Below are positions 1-12,800 of a stretch of DNA of 64,000 nucleotides, piece by piece. The number at the start of each line of letters is the position of its first letter. Position 1 is the stretch's first letter. Under the pieces are notes generated by a model. It worked only from the letters and a program-made list of their open reading frames with translations, made no database searches and had not been told where the DNA came from. This DNA is from Branchiostoma floridae (taxonomy: Eukaryota > Chordata > Leptocardii > Amphioxiformes > Branchiostomatidae): assembly GCF_000003815.2 (NCBI RefSeq), contig NC_049980.1:23139249-23203248 (forward strand), given 5' to 3'. The position numbers and the translations under genes were made by a program.

Positions 1-2932
1 CTCCTGGTCTTCTTCCCCTTCCCCTTGCCCTTCTTGCGAGGACTGCCCTCCCCCTCAGACTGCTCATCCTCCTGCCGTGTCTCCAGCGCCTGCTCGTACT
101 GGTCCAGCATCTCCTCACTGTTTGCTTTAGTCATGTCAGAATGGGAGGCAGACGGTGGCCGCTTTTTCTTTGTCTTCTTCTTGGAAGGGGCTAGTTCCTC
201 TATTGTCATTGGCTCATCTCTGTTGAGAACAAAGTAGTTTGCTTCAGTAAAAATAATGATTTTGATGTTTGTTTTTCTATGTGTACATTGATACTGGGTT
301 CAACTTGAATCCATAATACATAACTGAGAGAACAAAAAAAATCCTGTTGCTCAAATAATTAGCAGTAAAATTCTCTCCTACCCCTGATCCGTGTCCTCTG
401 TTGTCAGTCTGCTCTTCTTTTTTTTCTTCTTCTTGCCAGGCGACCTCTCCCCCTCATCTAAGGTGTCTGTACTCCTGCTGACAGACTCCTCCTGTCTTCT
501 CCTGTTCTTGTTGTTCCGAGGACTGTCGTATGAATTGTTCTCCATACTCCTGTTTAAATCATCTGCACTGTCTTTTCTCAGATCAGCACCTTCTCTGAGG
601 GCATCCAGCTGGGAGTTCAAAAAAAAGATGTTGCAACAATGTACAATTAAAAAATAGGAGTCATATTAGTTTGCTTGTTTGATTCTAGATCCTCAGTGAA
701 CATACAAATATTTGACTATATCCTGCTTCTCAAACCATGTCATCATCATTATAATGACAAGCTAGTTGCTGTTATATCCATGTCTCTCTAATCCTCCATA
801 AATACAGGTGAATAAATTGATTAGTCAAATAAAAAAATAAGCCGTACAAAATGTATTTGGAATCTCACCACTGTTTCTGCTGAGGGCTTCTTCTTTCCTT
901 TCTTCTTTTTCTTCCCTCCCTCTTCGGTCCTGTGTGTCGAGAACATTATTAGTATATAGCTCTTGGTGGCAAATGTGCCGATGTTGGCACAATGGTGCAC
1001 CAAATCTGTGTTTTCTGGCACACTTTTGACAGATTACCCAAAGAGTATTAGTGAGCATCACTCCACTGCCATGGTAGGCATACCAGGTACAGTGCCTTTC
1101 TCAAGTCAAGAGCACAATTTCGGGGCGCATGGCCAATATTGAACCCTAGAAAATCTATTGGTTCTGAGACTTATGACAGTTATACCCCACCGGCACCAAG
1201 AATATTATAATTACTCACAGTCAAAGGTACTACATACATGAACTTGAGAATTACAGCCTGGCCTCAAATACCCTGCAGCAGAGCTGCTTTCACAGCACTG
1301 TTATTTTGTACCATATTTAGATTACATACAACAAGTATATGTCCATCAAAATCTCCCACCATAGCTTAGCTAAAGGTTTATCCAGAGGTGGCCGTATGAT
1401 AAAAATACAAAAATCCCTACTTTGCCTCCTCCATGGCAGCCTCCAGCAGCTGGTTCAGCTTGGCTTTAGTCTTGGGACGGAGGTCATTGACCCGAGAACC
1501 TGGAACTGACATAGTAAACAAGCTCTGTCTGACTCCATAAGCAACTAGATGTCAACGCATTTAAAACTCACATGAAGCATGTCAGAGTCTATATAGTATA
1601 CAAAATGATTAGGTATTCCCTGATAATGTGTTGCTAAATTTGAAAAAGAAAAATGTATAAAGCTCACAAACTTTAATTATGTTCCCATTGAGTTTTGAGA
1701 GTTGTACTTTTCAAAATCATTATTCAATCAAAACTTTTTAATGACATGTTTTGAATGAAGATCTGACAACAGCATGTCTCACTCTTATTCGAGAAACTTT
1801 ACTCTGGAGGCTTTTCATTAAAATCATAGTAATCATAATTTGAATCCTACTATGTTGGTGGGTAATTGGATTACAGCAGCAGCATGTTGGTGTGTTTACC
1901 GACATGCACAATAATCCAACATGCCAACGGTGTCATTACATGAAATGCAGGTATTTGAGTAGCCGGGGCGACTCTGTAGAAAACGTATTTACTTGTAATA
2001 CATAGACGTTTTTTTCTGTACAGAGTCGGGGCAAGCTCCATTGGCCATAATGTTTTTGGGTATCTGCTTCAAGAGGATACCTTTTTGCTCCGGTTTTTGC
2101 ACGTCCTGGCTTCCCTGGAGTCTTGCCTACCCCGACGGGGGGGTTAGCCGTCTTCAAAAACCCCTATAAGTACTCCACAACCCGACCTGTTACAAACATT
2201 TCTCACTGTTCAAACTACCGAGCCGCCATCTTGGATGATCGGCAACGCTCCCCGAAATCTTCCGAAGTGTTGTCGGTCATGTTCGGAGGCATTTCGGGAA
2301 GCTGGGAAGCGCTACCGAAAGGTACCCGAAAACGCCCCCCCAACATGACCAACAACATGGCCAATGGAGCTTGCCCCGACTCTGTATAGAAAACAACTTC
2401 TATGTTTATAATTACAAGTAAATACGTTTTCTACAGAGTCGCCCCAGCTAGTATTTGAGATGTCTTAATTAGAGTACACTACAATGATTATACTAGTAGG
2501 TGATTACACACCTGGTGATGGTACATCCTCATCAGGGTCTGGGCTGGACGGAGGTCTCCTGGAAGATTTCTTCTTCCTCCTCTGCTTCATCGAGTTCAAA
2601 CCTATAGCCGTATAGGTTTTATTTCAAAAGAAGAAGATATAGCAAGAACTGAAGAAGTCTGATTCTGCTAGCTGCTGACACTGTCACACAAAGATGCATG
2701 TTTGGTCGACAAGAAACGCACAAGGATTGCCATAATATTTATCCTGCTACGGATACCAGCAAAATTACTCTGTCCTTTGGACTGCGAGATTTTTGTCTAA
2801 AATATATTATATGCCTATAACGTTACATGGTTATAAGATACACGTTAAAACCTTTGTGCCCCCCCCCCCAAAAAAAATCACACGAAAGAAAGGCTCGAAG
2901 GAAAAGAACTACGTACCGATTTCTTCCGCCAT
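1..2932 (-). CDS. Lysine-rich protein, possibly TMEM237-like; 5' part only
   Basis: Six exons join in frame: 2917-2932 (start ATG at 2932), 2512-2601, 1421-1499, 869-929, 382-608 and 1-219, the last running off the window edge. All have GT donors and AG acceptors, and phases agree (1,1,2,0,2). The 230 or so visible residues are hydrophilic, with runs of Lys (KKKKKKK near residue 160) mixed with Glu/Asp/Ser segments, and no membrane segment. The start is MAEEIG followed by a basic RRKKKSSRRPP stretch and an acidic PDPDEDVP. This resembles the cytosolic N-terminal half of TMEM237, a ciliary transition-zone protein with four C-terminal TM helices. Those helices would lie beyond position 1, so the identity is not proven; low-complexity Lys-rich proteins can look alike. 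The gene is head-to-head with YIPF6 across 685 bp. Confidence 0.6.
1070..1165. repeat. SINE-like fragment in an intron
   Basis: The stretch has the layout 'CAGGTAC ... AGTGCCTTTCTCAAG ... GCACAA ... GGGGCG ... TTGAACCCT'. This is a widespread interspersed-repeat signature in deuterostome genomes (a 'caaggacacaa' block followed by a pol III B-box-like 'attgaaccc'). A related copy lies near 21500-21610. Family name not assigned. Confidence 0.35.
1951..2459. mobile_element. Non-autonomous DNA transposon (MULE-like MITE) with 9-bp target duplication
   Basis: The 491-bp element (1960-2450) is bounded by a perfect 9-bp direct repeat GTATTTGAG at 1951-1959 and 2451-2459. Its ends are long imperfect terminal inverted repeats of about 95 bp (1960-2054 against 2353-2450), beginning TAGCYGGGGCGACTCTGTAG. 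Each terminal repeat is itself a hairpin: ACTCTGTAGAAAAC near the outer end is answered by an inverted TTTTCT-GTACAGAGT about 60 bp further in. No transposase is encoded. A 9-bp duplication plus long TIRs is typical of Mutator-like elements; that assignment is inference. It sits in an intron of the flanking Lys-rich gene. Confidence 0.8.
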
Positions 2933-3617
2933 ACCTGCTCCTATCCTTCCAGTATACTAGCAAATCAAACTGGCTTCAAATATCTACATGATTCAACTTA
3001 TTTTGTTGTTTTCGCAATGTTTTTGTTCCACCCAACACCTGTTTGAACTATGTTGACACCCGCCAGACAGCACATCTAATTGGAATTCGTCGTAAAATGT
3101 CAGCTTCCCGTTCATTGGCTTAAAAACAAAGGGTCCGTACGATACAACCAATCAGCTTGTCTGATCCACACCGCTTGGCTAGCAACTGAATTTGAAGAGA
3201 GTGACGGAATGGATTGTACCATTACTAATGCGGGAAATGTTTTTCTACATTTCATATTGTTTCGTACGGTAGCACTGCCCACCTAAATCTTTGATGCCAA
3301 TCTAAGTAAATATTTTCAATTTTTGGATTTTTCTCCTATGATTTAGATTTTATTTGCGTAAAGGTCATACTCTAAGTCTGAAGAACGTTTAAAAATGGTA
3401 TGTTCTAGGGATAAACCATTACGTTCAAAATGATTAGAGAAAGTAGAGTCGTAGATACACATTTTTCTTCTGTAAAGAACGACATAGAAAGTAAAATAGT
3501 TTAAAACAAGTTTTTTAATCTCTGTACAAGTCCGGATCTTCCGTTTCCCCCGGTACTTTGTCATTTGAGCTCTCCTCGTGCAACTAATGGCTTGTCCCGA
3601 ATAAAACACATCCCAAC
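2933..3617. promoter_or_regulatory. Shared head-to-head intergenic promoter region
   Basis: 685 bp separate the start codon of the Lys-rich gene (minus strand) from the YIPF6 start (plus strand). The arrangement implies a bidirectional or paired promoter. I see no clear TATA box close to either start. Short ORFs here have no recognisable product. Confidence 0.4.
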
Positions 3618-6600
3618 ATGGCGGCGACTAGTGTTGACGTGTCTGACGTGACGGACCAGGTGCCGTTAGACGTGGAGGGAGACATCACCGTCCCCGGAGC
3701 TCCTCCCGAGGAGGACGAGGATGACTTCTCCACTCTAGACGAGCCGGTGAAGGATACTATTCTGAGAGATCTGAAGGTATTTTATTGCCATTAGTGTGTG
3801 GGAGGGTAGAAGGGGAGGGGCGGACAAACCGGCATATTTAGAACAGGTGTTTTCATTGTTTCTTGGGCTATATCAGATCAGATGGTTCATTCCTGTCAAA
3901 CTCAAAGCCTATTCATCATGACACACTGATATTCAAGTAGTTATTTCACAGTGCACGGGGAAGTCGGGTTGTTAACGGGTTGGTAACGTAATTATGTAAG
4001 ATCTGTGTCGGATTTTCACATTCAGATTTTCCGACGTTGGATCCGACAGAAACCCAGAAATCAGACCAAATCAATGGCGCCCGCCCATTGTTTTCCCGCG
4101 GATCCCGTCAGCCTTCCGATACGTGCCCGATAGATGTCGGAAATGTGTCGGTTTTCACGCACCGACTGGAGGTCACTTGAGGTCATGATAGGCGTCAGGC
4201 CCCGATTAACAGGATAATGTAGGAATATCTCGATATCAGTAAACGAGCTACAGAGTTGATACTGTTTTGTTGATTACCATACATATTTCTTTTAACGTTA
4301 CATTTTTTTTTAACCAGGGAAATTGATAATTTTACGGTGCCCGCTTTTTTAACCACTGTCACTTTCGGTGGCTAGTTGACCAGTGCATTATGTTGATCAT
4401 GACTAATGTCGTGTATTCCCGTTCTTCAGGTTTGTCAATACCGTCAAAGTTTGAGGATGGAGATGTGCTGTCACGGAAGAACCGATTTATCTTAAATTGT
4501 CTATTGATTTATCCGTTTTGTTCCCGTTGAGTTTGATTTCGTGTTCATTTGTTTCACTGTTTGTCTCAAAAGTTCGTTTTGTCTCTTAAACACTAACTCT
4601 CTAATACTAACACTAATCCTGGAACTAACACGTTTCGAAAGTTAACATGAACCCAGCCAAAGACAGTTTACACAGACTATAGTTTATTAACAAGATATGG
4701 ATATTATCACTTGATAAAAAAGACAAAGTCAAGCATTTGCCGGACCGTAATAGTACAAGACAGATCAAAGGATCAACCAGACAACCACGTGCACTATCGG
4801 AACAATTTTTCAGAATCACCGTAGTTTAAAATACTGTGCGTCGAAATGGGTCCATGAAATCCATGAAGATATTTTGACGCAAGAGGATGACATAAGTGCT
4901 TTTATAAAAGAATACAATCGTATATGTGTCATCAGTAACGGCCACGAAATGCGCTTCAAGTTTCTGCAGACGTTCCGGTTCTTCCGCTAGTAGACCGTCC
5001 CATAATCTTCCGCAATACTAGTACGTCGTGCAATCTTCCACAGAAGTTAGGATACGTAAAGTTACAAAAACTTCTGGACGTCCCGAAATCATCCGCAGAA
5101 ATTGTATGGAAGACGCCACAAGGTTTCCGCAAGAGATACGTTGTACATGTACATAAATTCTTACCGCGGTCACCGCGGCCGTGCGATTAACAACAGCTCA
5201 CAGAACTGTGACTTACTTAGTTGGAGTTATTTACCCACGATGATAAAGATATGGTTGTAAAGCAGTGCAAAAAGTTAGCAATAAAATCCGATGTTACCAA
5301 AACTGTGTCAGCATTTTTTATATGTATCAACGGAACACAGAAAAATACGGTAAGATATAAAGAACAACGCAAGCTAAAGGTTGGACCCGCACGTACCTCA
5401 AGTGTAAACAAACACGCATGTTAGCGGCACATTTTTTCTGTGAGTACAACTCTTCAAATTGCAATTGATATAGCCAAATATTTGATTGAGCGCTGTAACA
5501 AAAATAGCGAGGATCGTCTGGGATCTGGATAAAACTGAACTATAGATTATGAGATTTGATACTACATCAGCAAACAGCAGCTCCGAGATGGCCACTACAA
5601 ATGAACACTTTCCCACGGTGCGTAGTCTTGATTGACAGATCTTGGCCTTTTGAAGATCGTGCCGCCGGCGCCGGACTGTCTGAAACTTTGCCTAACGCAA
5701 ATTCAATCATTTTTGACAGGCAATCAGCGAAAACTGACAGCAAAAATAACCTGATACTTGTCACGTATGAACGAGGTTCTGTCACAGGCGTTTCGTGGTG
5801 AACTCCGAAACATAACTCACAAAAGACGTGTTGTTTTTCTATAAGATTAAAAGAGAGACTTGCAATTCCAAATGTAGAACCGGCGCCGGTAAAACGAAAA
5901 TTTGTGGCAACCAAACACCGAGACAAATCTCAAAGAGGGACTAGCTCATGCACAAATGAGTTACGTTTGTCCACCAGCCGCAAGCCGACAGTGACAAGAT
6001 ATTAACTAGCGTAAGCGGTGCCAAAATATTCCATGCAAGAAACCAAGGCTGAACTGTTGTCTGATTTATTTATTTTAACAAGTTGAAGGCAGGAGGTCCA
6101 TTACAGATTAGTCAGAAACGATTTTTATTTCCCAAACAAAGGTACTTTAATCGAGAAAGTGCGGTATTCATTTTCTGTCCGTCTATCTATGATAAGCAAC
6201 TGGGTTGACGGCTCGGCAAGAGAAAACGCTCATAAACTGGACCTTATTAACATAATTTATGAAATGTTTTTATTTATTGAATTACTCTGATAATAAACAT
6301 GTTTTGTGAACGGGTTTGGCGTACGATGAAATATACGCAATTGTTATTGTCAAAATCACTTAAATCAGTTTCTTTTTATACAGTTTTGTGAAAAAGATGT
6401 AATGTTTTTATTTCAATAACCACATACAAAGTACGCAAGCGTAGACAACTATATGCATGAGTGGTGTTCACACCAACTTGTGCTCGGGACCTCATTAACA
6501 TAATTTATGAAATGTTTTTATTTATTGAATTGCTCTGATAATAAACATGTTTTGTGAACGGGTTTGGCGCACGATGAAATATACGCAATTGTTCTTGTCC

Positions 6601-8558
6601 AAATCACTAAAATCAGTTTCTTTATGTACAGCTTTGTGAAATAGATATAATTTGGCCACTTTAAGAACCACATTCTGAAGTATGCAAGCATAGACAACTT
6701 TCTGCATGAATTGTATTTACAGCTCATATCAGGTGGGCACTTTTCAAGATGCTGACATTTAGGAACCACGGAACCCGTACCATCTGGCGCACAGCGTCAG
6801 CAGGCATTCACGCTGATGAAGTAAAGCCGAAGCGTGATGTCTGCCCTGTGGGTGGTTGAAATCTTGACATAATCGCCTTGATCGCCCGCAAGGTGCTAGG
6901 GGAAGAGCCTTCGGGCCCACCCTGTCAATCATCATCAACCTCCTTGATCTCAGGGAGCTTTCGAGCTTGCCTGGTTTGGTCCAAGGATCTACATATATAT
7001 ATATATGTCCCGGCTATCCCAGCGTGATGCCGGTAGGCAAGTTTCATACTTTTGACTTGATTCCGTTTCGGCAAGTGTTTCCAAAGGAAGTTGGGACTTC
7101 GGAATTCGTTTTGTTTTTCTACCCCAACAAAATGGTAACAGTATATTTTGCCCTTCAAAATAATGTCGCACCAAGGGCCCGAACCCACACTTTCTGGTTT
7201 CAAAGTGATCGTCTGAAGTTTCCCTTATCTTTATTTATTCATATTCTTAACGCTACCGCTGAGAAAACAAACTCTGCTTTCATTCTATAACATTTAGCAC
7301 GTAGAAATGTGGATACGCCACTCCACGCTATATAATGAAACGGATCACGTGGTTGCTTCGTATGTCAATCATTCAGTAGCCATGGTAACCAATAAAGAGG
7401 CTACACGTCACTCAGCGGCGTTGCCATGGCCACATCCAAGCGGGGAAATCCCATCTGCCATGTCTGTTACTTGTTGCCTTGGCGACCGCCATCGGAAATC
7501 TGTGGGAAAAAGAAACCGATGTGATACCGATAAATTTCGTGGAAAACCATCGGATTTATGTTGGAAATTGTTTTCCCATCGGAAGGTCATCGTTGCTGTA
7601 TCGGAAAACGTTAAGTGGCCGACACAGTTCCGACGCAGTTCCACATGTACACAAACTATGGTGACAATACGCACAGTTTTCCGATACATTTCCAGTTATT
7701 AGAGACGATGTATTTCCGATACGGTTCAGATAATTACCGATATCCCCGTGCACTGTGTTTTGGGGGCAGTACAAAGTATTTCGCCACTAGGGCTTGCAGG
7801 TTCGACTCCTCAAAATAATACAGTATATAGTAGGGTGCACAAGGAAGTTACAAATGTTTGACTTCGTGGTTATATGTCGTTTGTGTCATAAACTGTTTGT
7901 CAAGTCAGCTGTTCACCTTTCAATTTCAGGCTGTTGGCAAGAAGTTTGTGCATGTGTTGAACCCACTGAAAGGCAGCCGGTCCTTACTGAGGGAGTGGGA
8001 CCTGTGGGGCCCCCTGGTCCTGTGTGTCATGGTGGCACTCTTACTACAGGGAGACAACGCAGCAGACACCGGAGCACCACAGTTTGCTGAGGTAAGCCAT
8101 GTAGCATTATTGCATTTACTCAAACCACAACGGACACTCCATTTTCTCCTTACCACAAAATCAAATCACTGTGAACTTAATAAAAGTTTTGGTTGTCACA
8201 GGTGTTTGTGATTCTGTGGGTTGGTGCTGTGGTTGTGACCTTGAACTCCCAGCTGCTTGGAGGTCAGCTTTCGTTCTTCCAGAGTGTGTGTGTCCTGGGC
8301 TACTGTGTCCTTCCACTCAGCATGGCACTCATCGTCTGCAGAATTATCCTGGCAGCCTCCGCCACACAGACTATCGTGTTGTTCGCCATACGGTTTGTGA
8401 CCGTTCTTCTTGGGTTTGCCTGGTCGACCTTTGCAGCAATGGCCTTTCTGGGAGACAGCCAACCAGTCAACAGAAAAGCTCTGGCAGTTTATCCAATCTT
8501 TTTGTTTTACTTTATCATCAGCTGGATGATAATATCACATACACACTCGGACACTTAG
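3618..8558 (+). CDS. YIPF6: YIPF6, Yip1-domain Golgi membrane protein
   Basis: Three exons (3618-3776, 7930-8091, 8202-8558) join in phase 0 to give 225 residues, close to the 236 of human YIPF6. The N-terminus is acidic and cytosolic, ending in a segment resembling the vertebrate 'STLNESVRNTIMRDLK' region. Exon 2 carries the family-diagnostic LLREWDLWGPLVLCV. Exon 3 carries LGGQLSFFQSVCVLGYC and the closing ALAVYPIFLFYFIISWMI. About five hydrophobic segments follow from residue 85 onward. YIPF proteins are multi-spanning Golgi/ER membrane proteins of the Yip1 family that act in vesicle traffic and Golgi organisation. The ATG at 3618 (context aacATGG) is the first in frame. Intron 1 is 4.15 kb and mostly repeat-derived. 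The stop is TAG at 8556-8558. Confidence 0.95.
3947..7757. mobile_element. Probable large degenerate DNA transposon filling YIPF6 intron 1
   Basis: A 15-bp sequence CACAGTGCACGGGGA at 3947-3961 recurs exactly in inverse complement at 7743-7757. Both are flanked by TTT, a possible 3-bp target duplication. Inside each end lies a cluster of TCCGAYA/TGTCGGA-type motifs (about 3970-4180 and 7485-7745), like the subterminal repeats of CACTA/Chapaev (CMC) elements, whose ends also begin CAC. No transposase ORF is visible in the 3.8 kb, so a non-autonomous or decayed copy is likely. Two unrelated insertions of one family could give the same picture. Confidence 0.4.
6239..6712. repeat. Two-copy tandem duplication, about 248-bp period
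   Basis: The sequence starting GGACCTTATTAACATAATTT at 6239 recurs at 6487 with few changes over about 225 bp, down to the 'gcaagc(g/a)tagacaact ... tgcatga' block. Divergence is about 10 percent with small indels. It lies inside YIPF6 intron 1 and encodes nothing recognisable. Confidence 0.8.
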
Positions 8559-9813
8559 TATCAGACTGAAGTACAGTAGAATGCCTATTAGAAGCAGTCC
8601 AAAACTAGATCCTTATGAGTTTATGACTTGATTATAGCTGATAGATTTCCTCATGGATTAGAGCATTTTGGACACAAGGGTAGAAGGTCAAGTTTTGAAG
8701 ATCTTTAATATTAGTTATTGAAAATGATAAGCAATAATTTATGAGATATAGGTAATGGTGGCAAAATGTTTTGTTTTTTTTTGTATTCTTCTTTCTGTGC
8801 CATGACTCTGCAAAGTATCTGCAAACTAAGCTGTTGTTATTACAAGGAATCTATATTTGAAGGATTTGTATATTGAAGGGTACTAGCATGTATATATTCA
8901 TTGGAATTGAAAGAAGTTTGTAAGTATTATTGTTATATCAGAAGAGACAACGAAGATATGTAAATTCTTACGTAGTTTTCAATCAATGTTGTATCTATAC
9001 GTTAAAGTTAAACTTATCATGTTATAAGGAGTTAGCTTTTCAACCATAAAATGCAAGCATTGTTCCTGTCAATTCAGTTTATTTATTATATTTTTTTGTT
9101 TCCTTTTCGGGTATGTGATTAATTATAAGATATGGCACACAGTTTTGTACATAAGGAAATCATTTCAACAGACTAATTAGTTTTGATGATGAAGAAGGTC
9201 AAACCTTTTACAACTTTTTTTTCAGGTTATTGTACAATCAGGTGTGTGTGTGTACTATACAATCATATTCTAAAGTTTTGCTACTGGATAAAGGATATAT
9301 TTGTTCAGTTGAAGGTACCACCTACAGCTACCATTACATGCATGTATGAAATTCATGTAATACAACAAATACAAATTACAAGCCTTTCTGCTGTATCGTT
9401 ATGTTCCTTTGCTAATAGTTATACTTCTAAATGTGATACTACTACAAACAGTATTTAAGTGCTTACCACACGGATGACATAATTTTATTACTCACTGAAA
9501 TTACATTTAACTAATAGTAATATTGTAATAACATAGACTTTTTCACAAAATACACATCCTCCTGATCAGATGTTATTGAACATTGAACTATCAAAAAATC
9601 TTAATTCTTCTCACCAGGTAATTCTTGGTGACTATACAGTACCTGTCATGTGACACAAAAAAACAGACGACTTTTAAACTTAATTGTAGTCAAACATCCT
9701 TCTACAGCTGAAGCCCCTATCACACTGGCTTGAGGTGTTCTTGAGACTGAGGCACTTTTAGCCTGTAATATATAACTTGCCTATGAGTGTGAGAGGCTAC
9801 ATAAGATGATGAG
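8559..9813. other. Convergent 3' regions of YIPF6 and the IL-1R-like gene
   Basis: AT-rich sequence without a supported gene. It should contain the YIPF6 3' UTR and, on the other strand, the 3' UTR of the IL-1R-like gene. A minus-strand AATAAA signal is present as TTTATT at 9484-9489, about 330 bases past that gene's stop codon. I found no convincing plus-strand AATAAA for YIPF6. Confidence 0.4.
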
Positions 9814-12800
9814 TTACAGAACTGTCTCCTTCTCCAGCATACTGCTCCTTTCATTGCACACACGTGTCTCATCAATGAAATGTAGGCATGGTGTTGTAAC
9901 ATGAACCTCTTCATGGTCGTCCTCAGCAATAATTGCGTTGTCATCAGAAAATGTGGACCTTTTGTTTTCCCTGTTGTAGTCAGCAACACCATCTGACAGA
10001 GTGGACCTCTGCCGCCGAAACCCAAAACGGACGATAGAATTAGAAACAATACTGTCGGCCACAACGGAGCGCTGACGAAGCAGTTCCCAGGCTGAGCTCT
10101 TCCTGCTAAGGACTCTCTTCTTGGGCATGTTGTAACGGAGCTCGCGCCAGAACCGATGGTCAGCCCTGCTCTCTGCCTCTTCTGACCACTTGATACAAGT
10201 GACCGCTTTCATCAGCTTCTGGACCTGCTCGTTGAATATCTTCAGTGTCTGGGAGAAGTAAAAGGTTTTAGACAGATGTATGTCTTACAGAAGCAGCAGA
10301 AAGTGGGGAAGACATGAGTCAGAGCTCTTTAGCTCATATACAAAGTACCCCCTGGCCCTTTAGATACAGTACACTACACAGAAAGTTACACCCTAGGCTT
10401 ACTAGAATCCTTAAAGATACTGCCAAGCAAATCATCTGAGGGAAAATTGTCATTGTTGTCTGCCAGCCAGAACATGTTACATTATTCCTACCAACCCATT
10501 TTCATGAAGATAATCCTGAAGCATATGTTCATTACCTCGAAGTCCTCCTGGTCCTTGATTGGCTGGTACTCAATCATTACAATCCTGGCCTTCTCCCGCA
10601 GCATCTCGTCCAGAGCGACACATGATGCAAACTTCATCCACTGGTTCTTGACGTAGTTGGGAGACAGAACAAACAGCACACGGCGGGACCGCTCAATGAA
10701 CTCGATGTAGTTGTCATATAATTCTGGTTGTAAACAGGAGAATCTATGGTTACAATACAAGACATAACAGTTTATTTAGGTTTATATTGATTGATTGATT
10801 GATTGATTGATCTTATAGGGTAGTCCCTTCAGTCTAGATGACTGATTTCCAAGGGAGCCCTGAACATGTTCGCACATGTTTACATGGCGGGGTTAAGATA
10901 TTTTCCTTATTTTGCAAAAGGAAAATGTTGATATTAAGTTAAAAAACTCAATGGCCTAATATTAACATACCTGTCCCTCCAGTAAAGTCGCGATGTTCAA
11001 TCCTGACCACACAGCGACAAGTTTTCTCCAGGAAGGGCAGGAGGAGGTTCTTCACAAACTCAAACTGCTCAATATCGTACAGGATAAACACATCATACTC
11101 CTTCTGACCTGTAGAAACATTAGGCAACCATTCAAAGAGATAAACATAACATACTTTCAAAACAGACAGCAAACTGGATCTTGACAAAGCAACAAATCAT
11201 TAATCTCTTTTGGTTCTCAACCTATAAAACTAGAAGTAATTCCATATTACAGGTAATACTATTACTGGAAATTGTAGTCTGCCTTTGCTGTCTGCTACAT
11301 CATAGTACATGTACCTACACCAGATTAGCTTAAGTGATATGATAGTAGCTGCTGTTGATAATTGTTGCTATAAAATTTAATGTGAATATTTCTTTGATAG
11401 CATATCAGTTATGAAATACTGTACACACAAACAAAAAGAAGAAGACAGGGTCATACCAAGGTCTGAGAACCTGAGTTTGCCCTTTGACCTGGAACCGTTC
11501 ATGTATCCCAGGTACTTCACGTTGAGAGGCTCTCCCTCAACCCACTTCAGGAATGGATCTTCTCCTGGGGTTCCCACCTTAGCAGCAAACATAGCAAGAC
11601 ATGCTGTAAGTTTGTTTTTAGGACAGAAAGTCAACTTTGTAATGACAAGAAACAACAGTCTGAGATTAGATCATTTGGCTCTCTTGGGGATAAAAGCAAC
11701 AGCCACTACACAATTCCAAGCATTTCAAGGCTTGCCTTAATGTCCTTTAACTTGAAAACTTACAAAATTGTTTGCAGTCTTAATTCCAGCTTATAATTAT
11801 ATAGTGATAGACAAACTTTCAAACCTCGATGATTCCTTCCTTGAAGCTAACCCAGAAGGTTTTCCATTCATCCCTGGATAGAATCTGAGGTGTCAAAGCA
11901 GAGACTTCTCTCTGGTCTGACTCCCCCATCCCATGAACATGCCGGCAGATGGCAGACCTGGTGTTGTTGTCCGAACCAATGATGATTTCGTATGTGACGC
12001 CTTCAGGACCTACATTGTAAGGGTAACATTCTGTGATTGTAGGGATCTCTTACAAAACTCTGAGCAGCGAGAAATGATGTTGATACACAATGTATAGCGA
12101 CCCGAAATCTAGAAGAAACTTTGTTACACTTTGTGTGTTACACTTTTTTACACAAAGCGACAGAATAATCAGCACGTTGATTGTGGTCGCTTCAACAGGA
12201 AGAGGTCAAATGCAAACAGGAAATTTGATTTTATAGTAGAGAATTGGGAGGAAAAAAAGAGTGCAGTCCTTAGTTCATTCCACAGGTTTGTGAGATGTCC
12301 TGCCTATGGTCAATCAGTCGACATTCAGAGAAGCAATGATGTTAAACTTAATGACCTGGTTTGAAGCCAGACTGAAGCAAAAAACTAGATTAGTTTCAGC
12401 AGAGGAACTGAAAGTGAAAGGCCATTAACAAAGAAATCTTGAGAAGGAGTCCAAACCATGCCACTGAGCGACATCATTCGAAACTGGAAGGAGAAAGCAA
12501 CTTTCATGGCATGTCCTCTGCCACGAGATCTCACCAGGAAAGGAGGTAGAACAAAGAATAGCAGGTAAAGGATTTTCAAACAGAACTTGAAAAGAGCAAG
12601 CATCCCCTGGAAAGATGTTTAGGGAGTGAGGGAGCAGAGTAGTTGGCACATTGCTGCCCAATGTGCCTTCAGGCGCAGAAGGACCTAAGGGCTAAAGTTA
12701 TCTATTGGTATGACAGGAAAGAAATGACCAGACAGATTTGATGACATACCTTTCTCCTGGGAGAGCAGGACCCTGGCGTTCTGCTGCAGTTTGATGTCCA

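Noticed and set aside
821-1061. Two overlapping minus-strand ORFs of 66 and 78 aa
   Set aside because: Only 869-929 in one frame is an exon of the Lys-rich gene; the rest is intron read-through.
5567-5926. 119-codon minus-strand ORF in YIPF6 intron 1
   Set aside because: It lies inside the presumed transposon but shows no transposase motif; likely chance.
7785-7815. tRNA-like B box GGTTCGACTCC
   Set aside because: The flanking bases do not pair into a T-stem, and no A box or acceptor stem is found at the right distance. At most it is a decayed SINE relic.
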